DNA from: DASYQD01 sp963837455
GTDB taxonomy: Bacteria; Acidobacteriota; Thermoanaerobaculia; Multivoradales; JAIOJS01
Direction: 5' to 3'
Length of the DNA: 64,000 nucleotides
Assembly: GCA_963837455.1 (NCBI GenBank)
Contig: CAWINM010000010.1
Location: 744,001-808,000, forward strand
A program made the translations under genes and the position numbers. The notes under the pieces were generated by a model, which saw only the letters and a program-made list of their open reading frames with translations, was not told where the DNA came from and ran no database searches. Positions 40,446-50,267 of the stretch are shown here, in pieces (positions within the stretch are counted from its first letter, which is position 1; every line of letters begins with the position of its first letter).

Positions 40446-41999
40446 CTAGCGGTTCCGCCCGTACTGCTCGTGCGACGACACCCAGTCGAGCGAGGAGATC
40501 GCCGCGCCCAGCGAGAGCTCGCCTGCCAGTACCGTGCCGGCGATGATCTCGGCGAGCTTCTTGACCTTCCCCTTGCCGAAGCAGCCCATGATCTCCAGGC
40601 ACTCGCGTTGCGTCGGCAGCGCGGTGCCGCCGCCGTGGGTGGCGACGATCAGCGAGGGGAGGGTGATCGAGATGTAGAGGTCTCCCTCCTTGGTCACCTC
40701 GGTGTAGCCGATCGCCGCCGAGGACTCCGAGACGTTGGCGACGTCCTGGCCGGTGGCGATGAACATGGCGGTGATGGCGTTGGGGGAGTGGGCGCCGTTG
40801 TTGTTGGCGCCCGAGAGCATGGTGCCGACGTTGGCGATGGAGGCGTGGTAGTGCAGCGTCTCGGGGTCGACGCGCATGTTCTGCGCCAGCGTCTCGCGCG
40901 GTACCACCGCCTCGGCGATCACCCGCTTGCCGCGAGTGTTCATGATGTTGACCTGCGACGCCTTCTTGTCGGTCGCCAGGTTCGACTCGAGGTAGAAGCG
41001 GCGGATGGTCTTCACCTGCTCGAGGATCCAGCTGCAGGCGGCGAAGGTGGCGCGCCCGACCATGTTCTGCCCGGCGGCGTCGCCGGTGAAGTAGTTGAAG
41101 CGCAGGTAGGCGAGCTTGGCGGCGAGGTAGATCTCGATGTTGAGCAGCTTGGCGACGCGCGAGGTGGTCTCCGCCTGCTCGGCGATCTGCGGCAGGTGGT
41201 GGTCGACCCAGTGCTTGAAGTCGCGCGCCTCGCGCGCCGAGTCGAAGATGAACACCGGCGCCCGCTGCATGGCGTCGTCGACCACCGTGCAGGTGACGCC
41301 GCCCGACATGTTGAGCAGCTTGATGCCGCGGTTGTAGGAGGCGACGAGCGTCCCCTCGGTGGTGGCGAGTGGGATGAGGAAGTCGCCCTGGGCGTGCTCG
41401 CCGTTGACTTTGAGCGGCCCGGCGAGGCCGATGGGGACCTGCGCCACGCCGACGAAGTTCTCGATGTTGCCCTGCGTGACGTTGGGGTCGAAGGAAGCCT
41501 GGGTGAGGTGCTTGGGCTTGACGCCGGTGTGCTCCTCGAGGAAACGCAGCCGCTGGCGGACGATCTTGTGGCTGTAGTTGTCCTCCTTGTTGTAGGGGAC
41601 GGCGACCGGCTTGTCCTTCTTCTCCTCGATGGCGTCGCTGACCTTGAACGTGAGGGTGCCGAAGGGCGTCGTCTCGAAGGCGATCTCGATCTCGTGCTTG
41701 CCCTTCTCGAGGGCCCCGTTCTTCGCCGAGATCGACACCGTGCGGGCGAGCGGGAAGGGGAGGGGTTTCTTCTCCGACACCTCCGGTGCCTTGAGCGAGT
41801 GCTGCTTCTCCCCCTCGGCGTAGTCGAGGGTGAGGTCGGCGAGGGGAACTTCCCTGCCGTCGATGCGAATGCCCGCGAGCCGCGTCAGCGTGGCGTCGGA
41901 GAGGCGGTTCTTGACGCTGAATCGGACGCCGCCCGGGACGTTCTCGAGGCTGCCGAAGTTGTACAGCTGCTTGAGGATGAGACCGGGAACCTTGATCAT
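40446..41999 (-). CDS. HMG-CoA reductase with an extra N-terminal domain
   Basis: The protein has 517 residues. It reduces HMG-CoA to mevalonate with NAD(P)H, the entry to the mevalonate route to isoprenoids. The catalytic set is complete: Glu in TTEGTLVAS (215), Lys in ATDKKASQVN (345/346), Asp in ATGQDVANVS (419) and His near the C-terminus (SSHEQYGRNR, 510). GDAAGQNMVGRAT and GGGTALPTQ mark the class I-like core (about 165-517). Residues 1-130 form a separate beta-rich domain (PGLILKQLYNFGSLENVPGG and later TPFGTLTFKV) unlike the core. GGAGGG precedes ATG 41999. It lies between the carbamate kinase and UbiB genes; no other mevalonate genes are nearby. Confidence 0.9.
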   Translation of the reverse strand: MIKVPGLILKQLYNFGSLENVPGGVRFSVKNRLSDATLTRLAGIRIDGREVPLADLTLDYAEGEKQHSLKAPEVSEKKPLPFPLARTVSISAKNGALEKGKHEIEIAFETTPFGTLTFKVSDAIEEKKDKPVAVPYNKEDNYSHKIVRQRLRFLEEHTGVKPKHLTQASFDPNVTQGNIENFVGVAQVPIGLAGPLKVNGEHAQGDFLIPLATTEGTLVASYNRGIKLLNMSGGVTCTVVDDAMQRAPVFIFDSAREARDFKHWVDHHLPQIAEQAETTSRVAKLLNIEIYLAAKLAYLRFNYFTGDAAGQNMVGRATFAACSWILEQVKTIRRFYLESNLATDKKASQVNIMNTRGKRVIAEAVVPRETLAQNMRVDPETLHYHASIANVGTMLSGANNNGAHSPNAITAMFIATGQDVANVSESSAAIGYTEVTKEGDLYISITLPSLIVATHGGGTALPTQRECLEIMGCFGKGKVKKLAEIIAGTVLAGELSLGAAISSLDWVSSHEQYGRNR

Positions 42000-42110
42000 G
42001 GCGAACCCTCCGGCAGGTGGCGCGGGAAGCGGGGATGCTACCCCGAAGGCCGGGCGATCTCCACCGCGCGATCGGCGTCGGCGGGGTGGGGCTGTTGGTG
42101 GACGGTGGCG

Positions 42111-42203
42111 GTGCAGTCTGTCGGGGAGCTCACCGCCGCCGGCGGCTGGCTGCTCTTCGCGGCCGACGACGGCGCCAGCGGGCGCGAGCCGTGGGAGCTG
42201 CCG
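42111..42203 (+). pseudogene. Remnant of an ELWxxDGT-type repeat protein
   Basis: A plus-strand frame reads LTAAGGWLLFAADDGASGRE followed by PWEL, close to the repeat unit (G..LFFAADDG..GRELW) of large secreted repeat proteins. Nothing else of such a protein is present, and the frame has no start. It is squeezed between arcC and the HMG-CoA reductase gene. Confidence 0.5.
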
Positions 42204-42207
42204 GCGC

Positions 42208-43164
42208 CTACGCCGTCACCCAGGTGCCGGTCGTCCCCGCCAGCGCCTGCTCGAGGGTGAAGACGTTGGTGATCAACGTGCGGCTGCCGCCCCCCTCGAC
42301 GAAGCGGCAGGCGGCCTCCATCTTGGGGCCCATGCTGCCGGCGGGGAAGTGCCCCGCGGCGAGGTAGGCCCGCGCCTCGGCGACGTGGACGATGTGCAGC
42401 GGGCGCGCCGCCGGGGTGCCGTAGCCGAGCTGCACGCGCTCGACGCCGGTGAGGATGATCAGCTCGGGGGCGCCGAGGGCGAGCGCCATCACCGCCGAGG
42501 CGAGATCCTTGTCGATCACCCCCTCGACGCCCACCAGGTCGCCGTCGGTGTTGCGCGCTACCGGGATGCCGCCGCCGCCGCCGCTGATGACGATGGCGCC
42601 GGCCTCGAGCAGCGTCAGCACCTCCTGCCGCTCGATGATGCGCTTGGGCTCAGGGGAGGGGACGACGCGGCGCCAGCCGCGCCCCTTGTCCTCCTTCATC
42701 ACCCAGCCGCGCTCGCGGCTGAGCTCGGCCACCTGCTCCTGCCGGTAGAAGGGCCCCACGAACTTGGTGGGGTCGCCGAAGGCGGGGTCGGCGGCGTCGA
42801 CCTCCACCATCGTCAGCATGCAACAGACGCGGTGGACGAGGCCGGCGCGGCGGAGCTTGCCGCGCAGCACGCGCTCGATCATGTAGCCGAGGCCGCCCTG
42901 GATGTCGGCGCCCATGACGTCGAGCGGCAGCAGCGGCGCCTCCCCCCTGGCGAGCTCGACGCGGATCATCTGGTTGCCCACCTGCGGCCCGTTGCCGTGG
43001 GTGATTACCAGCTCGTAGCCGCGCTCGAGCACCGCCACCACGCCGTCGAGGCTGCGCTCGAGGTTGGCGTAGTCCTCCTCGACGGTGCCCTCCTGGCCCG
43101 GCTGGGTGATGGCGTTGCCGCCCAGGGCGATGACGGCACGACGGCCGTGGCTGCGCTCGAGCAC
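42208..43164 (-). CDS. arcC: Carbamate kinase
   Basis: The protein has 318 residues. It interconverts carbamoyl phosphate plus ADP with carbamate plus ATP, in arginine/agmatine or purine fermentation. Hallmarks are ALGGNAI near the N-terminus, THGNGPQVGNQ, SGGGGGIPV and the EGVIDKDLAS segment with the phosphate-binding Lys. The GTG at 43164 is preceded by GAGGAA at 7 nt. It follows hemD by 28 bp on the same strand and may be read with the heme operon; no arginine deiminase or transcarbamoylase is nearby, so its pathway is open. The frame is intact. Confidence 0.9.
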   Translation of the reverse strand: MLERSHGRRAVIALGGNAITQPGQEGTVEEDYANLERSLDGVVAVLERGYELVITHGNGPQVGNQMIRVELARGEAPLLPLDVMGADIQGGLGYMIERVLRGKLRRAGLVHRVCCMLTMVEVDAADPAFGDPTKFVGPFYRQEQVAELSRERGWVMKEDKGRGWRRVVPSPEPKRIIERQEVLTLLEAGAIVISGGGGGIPVARNTDGDLVGVEGVIDKDLASAVMALALGAPELIILTGVERVQLGYGTPAARPLHIVHVAEARAYLAAGHFPAGSMGPKMEAACRFVEGGGSRTLITNVFTLEQALAGTTGTWVTA

Positions 43165-43192
43165 GCTCGGGTTCCTCGCGGGAGGGCGGATT

Positions 43193-43981
43193 CTAGACCG
43201 GCTGCGGTGGAGCGGGGTCACTCGCCACGGCGGCGGCGATGGCGGCCACCAGCGCGGCATCCGAGGCGCCGCGCGCCTCTGCCGCCGGCGGCACGCCGAG
43301 CGCCCGCAGCGCCTCGCTGGTGACCGGCCCGATCGAGGCCGCGCGCAGGGTGCGGCGGCGGGCCGACCACTCGGCGCCGAAGAGGCCGGCGAAGGCGCGC
43401 GCGGTGCTCGGGCTGGTGAAGGTCACCCAGCCGAGGGCGCCGGTGCCGAAGATGGCGGCGGCGTTCGCCGTGGCACCGGGGGGCAGCGCCTTGCGGTAGG
43501 CGACGACGACGTCGGCCGTCATCCCAGCCGCGCGCAGCCCGGCGGCCAGCGTCGGCCCCGCGTCGGCCGCCTGCGGCAGCAGCACCCGCGCGCCGGCGCC
43601 GAGCCGTGGCAGGAGCTCGGCGAGCAATCCCTCCGCGTGCGACTCGGTGGCGACCAGCGTGGGTACGAGCCCACGTTCGGCGAGCGCGCCGCAGGTGGCG
43701 CCGCCGATCGCCGCGGTGGCCACGCCCTCGGGCCAGGCGCCGCCACGCGCCGCGGCGAACGCGCGCACGGCGTTGGTGGAGGTGAGCACCACCCACTGGT
43801 AAGAATCCAGCCGCGCCGCCGCTGCCGCCAGCGGTGCGGGATCTTCCGGCGGCAGCACCGCGAGCAGCGGCAGGCGCTCGACCTCTGCGCCCGCCGCGGC
43901 GAGCGCGGCCGCCAGCCCCTCCGCTTGGTGCTCGGCGCGGGTGACGACGACGCGCACCCCGGCGAGCGGGGCGTCGCTCAA
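43193..43981 (-). CDS. hemD: Uroporphyrinogen-III synthase
   Basis: The protein has 262 residues. It cyclises hydroxymethylbilane with inversion of ring D. The family is weakly conserved; supporting segments are VRVVVTRAEHQAEGLAAAL at the start, the WVVLTSTNAVRAF region, and WVTFTSPSTARAF and AASIGPVTSEAL near the end. The start is TTG at 43981, whose first bases overlap the hemC stop (TTGA). Position after hemC confirms the call. The frame is intact. Confidence 0.85.
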   Translation of the reverse strand: MSDAPLAGVRVVVTRAEHQAEGLAAALAAAGAEVERLPLLAVLPPEDPAPLAAAAARLDSYQWVVLTSTNAVRAFAAARGGAWPEGVATAAIGGATCGALAERGLVPTLVATESHAEGLLAELLPRLGAGARVLLPQAADAGPTLAAGLRAAGMTADVVVAYRKALPPGATANAAAIFGTGALGWVTFTSPSTARAFAGLFGAEWSARRRTLRAASIGPVTSEALRALGVPPAAEARGASDAALVAAIAAAVASDPAPPQPV

Positions 43982-44916
43982 GGCCGCGCGCCGCCGAGCG
44001 CCGCCAGCACCCGCTCGGCGCCACGCTCGCGCAGCAGCGCCACGCAGCGCGCCGCCACGGCCTCGGCGTCGGCGCCCGCGGCCTCGGCGCGCACCACCTC
44101 GCTGCCGTCGGCGGCGGCCAGCAGCGCGGTGAGCACGAGGCCGCCGTCGCCGGCGCGCGCCCAGGCCGCCAGCGGCAGCGTGCAGTCGCCACCGAAGGCC
44201 GCCACCACCGCCCGCTCGGCGCGCGCCGCCGCGGCGGTGGGGGAGTGGTCGAGCACGTGGCACAGCGCCGCCGCCGCGGTGCCCTCGCGGGTCTGCACGG
44301 CGAGCACGCCCTGGCCGGGCGCGGGCAGCATCTCCTCGGCCGCGAGCGGGTGTGCCGGGACGTCGGCGATGCCCAGCCGTGCCAGCCCGGCGGCGGCGAG
44401 GATCGCTCCCGCCGCTCCCCACTCACGCCATTTGCGCAGCCGCGTTTCGACGTTGCCGCGCACCGGCTCGACGGCGAGGTCGGGGCGCTGGGAGAGCAGC
44501 TGGGCGCCGCGCCGCAGCGAGCCGGTGAGCACGCGCGCTCCCTGGGGCAGCTCGGCGACGCGGTTCGCCAGGGCCGACACCAGCACGTCGCGGGGGTCGT
44601 CACGCTCGGGGTAGGCGGCGACCACTAGCCCCGGGGCAGAGCTCACCGGCAGGTCCTTGAGGCTGTGCACGGCGAGGTCGAGGGAGCCGTCGAGCAGCCC
44701 GGCCTCGAGCTCCTCGGTGAAGAGGCCCTTGCCGCCGAGCTTCGCGAGGTCGCCCGCCAGCTGGTCACCGCGCGTCGACATCGACACCAGCTCGACGGTG
44801 AGACCGGGGTGGGCGGCCTCGAGGGCGCGGGCCACCATCCCCGACTGGGCCATCGCCAGGGCGCTCCGGCGGGTGCCCAGCCGCAGGCGCTCCGTGCCCG
44901 CGCGCGCCGCCGTCAC
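43978..44916 (-). CDS. hemC: Hydroxymethylbilane synthase (porphobilinogen deaminase)
   Basis: The protein has 312 residues. It polymerises four porphobilinogens on a dipyrromethane cofactor attached to Cys in FGGDCTLPLAAW. Other hallmarks: LRLGTRRSALAMAQ, KGLFTEELEAGLLDGSLDLA and HSLKDLP. The GTG at 44916 overlaps the hemA stop (GTGA), giving translational coupling. It is in the operon ccsA-hemA-hemC-hemD. The frame is intact, in contrast to the adjacent 5' half of hemA. Confidence 0.93.
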   Translation of the reverse strand: MTAARAGTERLRLGTRRSALAMAQSGMVARALEAAHPGLTVELVSMSTRGDQLAGDLAKLGGKGLFTEELEAGLLDGSLDLAVHSLKDLPVSSAPGLVVAAYPERDDPRDVLVSALANRVAELPQGARVLTGSLRRGAQLLSQRPDLAVEPVRGNVETRLRKWREWGAAGAILAAAGLARLGIADVPAHPLAAEEMLPAPGQGVLAVQTREGTAAAALCHVLDHSPTAAAARAERAVVAAFGGDCTLPLAAWARAGDGGLVLTALLAAADGSEVVRAEAAGADAEAVAARCVALLRERGAERVLAALGGARP

Positions 44917-46242
44917 TCCTCGTCCTCGTCGAGCTGGAACAGGTCGCGGGCGACCTCGAGGTGCGCCAGGTCGCGGTCGGGGCGGCCGGCGCGCAGCCGC
45001 GTCGTGGGGTGGTGGAGGATCTTGCGCACCAGCGCGCGGGTCAGCCGGTCGAGGTCGTCGTGCGGCTCGCTGGGGAAGCGCCCGCGGACGCCGTCCAGCT
45101 CCTGGCGGCGGATCTGCTCGGCCGGCTCTGCAGCCGGGCGACCAGCGGCTCGGCCTCGAGGCCGCGGTACCAGGAGTCGGAAGTGGCGTAGCTCCTCGGC
45201 GATCATCTCCTCGACGGCCGGCACCTGGTCGCGGCGGCGCTCGAGGTTGCGGGCGATCAGGTGCTGGAGCGAGTCGAGGTCGTGCAGGAAGACGTTCTCG
45301 ATCTTCCCCGCCTTGGCGGAGACGTTGCGGGGCACGCCGAGGTCGACCACCAGCAGCGGCCGCGAGCGGCGCTGCCGCAGCACCTGTCGCAGCTCGGCGG
45401 GCTCCACCACCGGCTCGTCGCCGAGGTGGAGGCGACCAGCACGTCGCAGTCGGCAATGGTCTGGTAGCGCTCCTGGAAGGCGGTGATGGTGGCGCCCGGA
45501 AACTCCGCGAGCAGGGCCTCGTGGCGGTGGGTGCCGCGCACCCCGAAGCGCAGGTCGCGCACCCCCTTCTCGGTCAGCGAGCGGGCGGCGAGCACCGCCA
45601 TGTCGCCGCCACCGAGCACCAGGCAGGAGCGCGCCTCGAGACCGAAGAAGATGTTGCGGGCGAGCTCGACCACCGCGTAGCCGAGCGAGACCGCGCCGCT
45701 GGCGATGGCGGTCTCGGCGCGGGCGCGGCGACCGGCCTGCAGCGCGAAGCGCTGAGCAGCCGCCGACAGCACCGTGCCGGCGCTGCCCACCTCCTCGGCG
45801 AGCGTCGGCGGAGCGCCGGACCTGGCCGAGGATCTCCGGCTCGCCGAGCACCATCGACTCGAGCCCGCTGGCCACCGCCAGCAGGTGGCGCGCCGCCTCG
45901 CCGTTGCGCTTGACGTAGAGGCGCGCCTCGCGCGCGACCTCCGGCGCCCGCTCGAGCGAAGGCCGAGACGAGCGCGGCGCGGTAGGCGAGCCTCGTCGTC
46001 GCGGGGCACCAGGTAGACCTCGGTGCGGTTGCAGGTGGAGAGCAGGCAGGCCTCGGCGACCTCCTCCCGCGCCAGCAGGTGGACGAGCAGGGCCTCGGCG
46101 TCCGGCCGGCGTAGCACAGCCGCTCGCGCAGCTCGATCGGGGGAGGCGCGTGGTCGGTGCCCACCAGCAGCAGGGGCGGCCCGCTCGCCGCCGCCGGCAC
46201 GCGCACCGGGCCGAGCTCGGGGGCGGTGTCGGGCAGGGCCAT
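44913..46242 (-). CDS. hemA: Glutamyl-tRNA reductase (frameshifted in its 5' two thirds)
   Basis: HemA reduces glutamyl-tRNA(Glu) to glutamate-1-semialdehyde, the first step of the C5 route. It starts MALPDTAPELGPVRVPAAAS at 46242; its A overlaps the ccsA stop (TGATG). Hallmarks: the catalytic Cys in LLSTCNRTEVY, the NADPH-domain segment LGGGDMAVLAARSL and SKAGKIENVFLHDLD. The 3' part from about 45120 to 44913 reads cleanly (DRLTRALVRKILHHPTTRLR); upstream the frame shifts repeatedly. Length fits a 430-residue HemA after correction. The damage probably reflects consensus errors, since hemC and hemD are clean. Confidence 0.9.
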
Positions 46243-47150
46243 CAGAAGAAGCCGTGGAAGCCCGAGAACAGGGTGTTCACCGCCAGCAGCGAGAAGAGGA
46301 TGGCGCCGAGCCCGGCGAGGCTCGCCAGCGCCGTCTGCCGCCCCTGCCAGCGGCGAGTGCGCCGCAGCAGCAGGGCGCCGCCGTAGAGGGCCCAGGTGGC
46401 GAGGGTGAAGACGATCTTGGGGTCGTGCAGCCAGGCGGCGGGGGAGCTGCCGCTGCGCCCAGACGACGCCGAAGACGAGCGGCGCCGGTGAGCGCCGAAG
46501 AAGCCCACCATGAGCGCCCCGCTCATCATCCGCTCCAGCACCTCGAGCGGCGGCAGCCGGCCGAAGAAGGTGGAGAAGCGGGCGCGCTTCAGCTCGCGGT
46601 AGAGGCGGAGGAAGAGGAAGCCGTAGCCGCCGCCACCGCGAAGGCGGCGTAGCCGAGCAGGGCGAGCGAAGACGTGGGTGCCGAAGAGCGGGCTGTGGAA
46701 GAGCTCGCGGCGGGCGGCTGCGGCTCGTGCAGCACCGCCGCCAGGAGCTGGAAGACGAAGCACCAGCGCCACCAGCCAGAGGCCCGAGTCGCGCGCTCGC
46801 CGCCCGTGCCACTCGAGGAAGAGGTAGACGATGGCGACGGCGAAGGCCACGACCTACAGCGCCTGCGACACGGTGGCGCCGGGGAACTGGTGCCAGCGCC
46901 AGGTGAGCCAGCCGAGCCAGCCGAGGTGGAGGGCGACCGCCGCCTGCAGCAGCGGGCGTGGCGAGACGCTGAGCGCCGTTGCGCCGCTGAAGAAGAGCAA
47001 GCCGTAGGCGGCGGTCGCCACCGCAGTAGGCGAAGGCAGCAGCACGTGGCGGCGTCGAGGAGAGGTCGTCGATCGCGTAGCGGCCTGGCGACCGGGCAAC
47101 GCCGCCGGTCTGGCGTGCCTCGAGCGTGGGCCTCTCGCCATGGGTGTCAT
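46242..47150 (-). CDS. Cytochrome c assembly-type membrane protein CcsA/HemX (frameshifted, start uncertain)
   Basis: About 300 residues in at least three frames with one in-frame TAG (46854-46856). Hydrophobic segments recur (FAYAVATAAYGLLFFSGATA, VAFAVAIVYLFLEW, FTLATWALYGGALLL, LASLAGLGAILFSLL), giving the 6-8 TM pattern of the CcsA/HemX family that handles heme or cytochrome c maturation. The signature LHDPK and WHQF positions fit. It starts somewhere between 47060 and 47150. It is directly upstream of hemA, the usual place. The start was not resolved because of the indels. Confidence 0.7.
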
Positions 47151-47185
47151 TGCGCTGGCATTCTAGCGCCCGGGGTGGCATCGTC

Positions 47186-47215
47186 TTGCTGCCCGCGGGC
47201 ACGGTCTGGTACTGT
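47186..47215 (+). promoter_or_regulatory. Candidate promoter of purA
   Basis: TTGCTG (47186-47191), 18-bp spacer, TACTGT (47210-47215), 62 nt before ATG 47277 and divergent from ccsA. Confidence 0.35.
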
Positions 47216-47276
47216 CCCGCCGCCCGCCCGCCGGGGTAGGCGCCACCCGCCACCCCAGCGTTTGTACCCCATTGCC

Positions 47277-48625
<1,349 letters not shown>

Positions 48626-48995
48626 GCCGCGGACGGCGGGCGGCCGAAGCGGCGCCGGCGGGAGCGGTGGCGCGGGGGAGGTCACCTCGAAGGCCCGCCG
48701 CCCGCACACCTCCCGACAGAGCCCTCCGGCTGGCCTTCCAAACGGGGGCCGTTCGGCTGCGCCGCGCGCGGGCTTTGCCGAGTGCCCCTTGCACCGCCTC
48801 CATGGTTTTGTGACATAGTAGGGTCTATGGCTCCAATCACGACCGGAAAGGTGCTGGCGATCGTGCCTCCCCGGTGCCTCCGCCCGCGATCCCTGCGGCC
48901 CCCGGCCCATGATCCGTCGCGGCCGGGAATCGCGCGTTGTTGATCTTGAATGTCCTGGTGGCGGCTCGCCGCCGCGTGCTCGGGAGGGGAACGAC
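48626..48995. other. Gene-poor stretch after purA
   Basis: The 370 bp show no convincing reading frame. It is a mix of GC-rich sequence and a more AT-rich patch near 48800-48830. No terminator hairpin for purA was found. Confidence 0.45.
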
Positions 48996-49091
48996 ATGAG
49001 CAAGCAAACCGCCCCCACCTCCGCCGTCAACTGGCCGGCCCTGCTCGTGTTGTGGGCGATCGCCATCGCCTTCCTGACCCTCGGCCGCTGA
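48996..49091 (+). CDS. Small single-pass membrane protein (31 aa)
   Basis: GGGAGGGG lies 5 nt before ATG 48996. The 31 residues have a polar start (MSKQTAPTSAVNWP), one hydrophobic helix (ALLVLWAIAIAFLTL) and the end GR. Small membrane proteins of this size often bind larger complexes. The strong ribosome-binding site and the clear helix argue for a real gene, but no family is recognised. It stands just before the tRNA-Glu. Confidence 0.55.
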   Translation: MSKQTAPTSAVNWPALLVLWAIAIAFLTLGR

Positions 49092-49271
49092 GCGGCTGGG
49101 CCTCCGACCAACTCGATAGCCAAGTACAAGTGGAGCGCGGTCCCCGCGGGCCTGCTACGCCGCAGTCTGCTACGCCGCCACCGCTGAGCGCGCGCCCCGA
49201 TGACCGGCGGGCGCGAGGCCCTACCCCGACCCAGCTCGCCGGCTCACCGGACGGTGACCCCGGCGGGCGGG

Positions 49272-49277
49272 TAGAAT
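49272..49277 (+). promoter_or_regulatory. -10 box of the tRNA-Glu gene
   Basis: TAGAAT ends 26 nt before the mature tRNA 5' end. No good -35 is seen at 16-18 bp. Confidence 0.35.
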
Positions 49278-49303
49278 CCTCCGAACCACGCTGGCCGGCT
49301 CAC

Positions 49304-49377
49304 GCCCCCATCGTCTAGCCCGGTCAGGACGCCGCCCTTTCAAGGCGGTAACACGGGTTCGAATCCCGTTGGGGGTA
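49304..49377 (+). tRNA. tRNA-Glu (anticodon TTC)
   Basis: A complete cloverleaf: acceptor GCCCCCA paired with TGGGGGT (first pair G-T), anticodon stem CCGCC/GGCGG around loop CTTTCAA with anticodon TTC, T arm ACGGG/CCCGT around TTCGAAT, and discriminator A. No CCA is encoded. It supplies the glutamyl-tRNA used both by translation and by HemA, encoded 3 kb away. Accessory DNA begins directly after it. Confidence 0.95.
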
Positions 49378-49646
49378 TTCATTGCATTGCAGTCGACCTT
49401 GAGGAGTAGCTCGTGAGGACCCTCGCGCCCCCCCTGCTGCTAGAAGGAGTGAGGGATGAGGACAGCAACCGCGACAGTGGCCGTCTCCGACAGCGAGGAA
49501 GGGGACGAGGAGGAGTGACCCTGACGGCCAATGCTCGGCGGTGGTCGGCAGAGAAGAAGAGAGGGGCCGACCTTGGGCCCACTGCATACCAGCGTTCTCG
49601 CGGCGCCTCACTAGGCGACCGACCACTCCGCAGACAATAGAGCAGC

Positions 49647-50222
49647 CTATTCCGACACGGTCTCCGTCGCCCTCTCCTGCTTGTCGGGCGGATAGCCGTA
49701 ACGCCTCAGGATTCGCTTCACCAGCACCCGCAGGTGGGCCTGCACGTTCTCGCGCGGCGTCCAGTCGATGGCGACGTGGGCAGGCACGGTCTTGACCGGA
49801 TCGCGGGCGACGGTGCGCAGCGCTTCGTCGCCCAGCACCTCGTTGCGGATGTGCCGCTGCCAGTCGAGAGGATCGGATGCCGAGCCGGTCATCACCACCG
49901 TGAGCGCGCCGCGCTCGTCCTCGGCGCTATCTCAGTCGGGGCGCAGCGCGACGATCTCGCGGTACAGCTCGACGCAGATGCGCCGCCTCATGCAGACGAT
50001 CATCCCCTTGCCGTCCATCGCCTCGAGCCGCTTCCCGAAGGGCTCGACGAGGTCCTTCGCGACCAGCCGCAGTCGCCGCTCGGCGCCCACCACCGCCTCC
50101 AGCTGCGCCCCCTTGCTCTTCAGCTCCTCCTTGCGCGCGACCTCCTCGCCCGCGGTCGCCTCCTCGAAGCCGGGGTCGATCCTCGGCCGCTCGCACGACC
50201 TGCCCGTAGTCGTCGCGCTCGG
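49647..50222 (-). pseudogene. hsdR: 3' remnant of a type I restriction enzyme HsdR subunit
   Basis: Only the C-terminal part of HsdR remains: LEAVVGAERRLRLVAKDLVE, EAMDGKGMIVCMRRRICVEL, the DPLDWQRHIRNE stretch, and the end IDWTPRENVQAHLRVLVKRI with RRYGYPPDKQERATETV. These follow the terminal domain of HsdR. A TGA interrupts the frame near 49933 (RPD, then DSAEDERGALTVVMTG). The 5' side stops at about 50220, next to an HNH gene. No hsdM or hsdS is present. The motor and nuclease domains are lost, so it is dead. Confidence 0.75.
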
Positions 50223-50267
50223 CCGCGGGGTCGCCGGGGGCGCCCCCCAAGGAGAGGCGCCAGTCGA

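Noticed and set aside
37229..40546. A very long open frame on the plus strand (over 1100 codons)
   Set aside because: It lies antisense to the AraC and UbiB genes, whose motifs are clear. Long antisense frames are expected at this GC content because stop codons are rare.
48827..48943. A 38-codon ORF from ATG 48827
   Set aside because: No ribosome-binding site and poor codon bias.
49456..49518. A 20-codon ORF with AAGGAG before its ATG
   Set aside because: Too short and low in complexity (acidic tail) to support without conservation or expression data.
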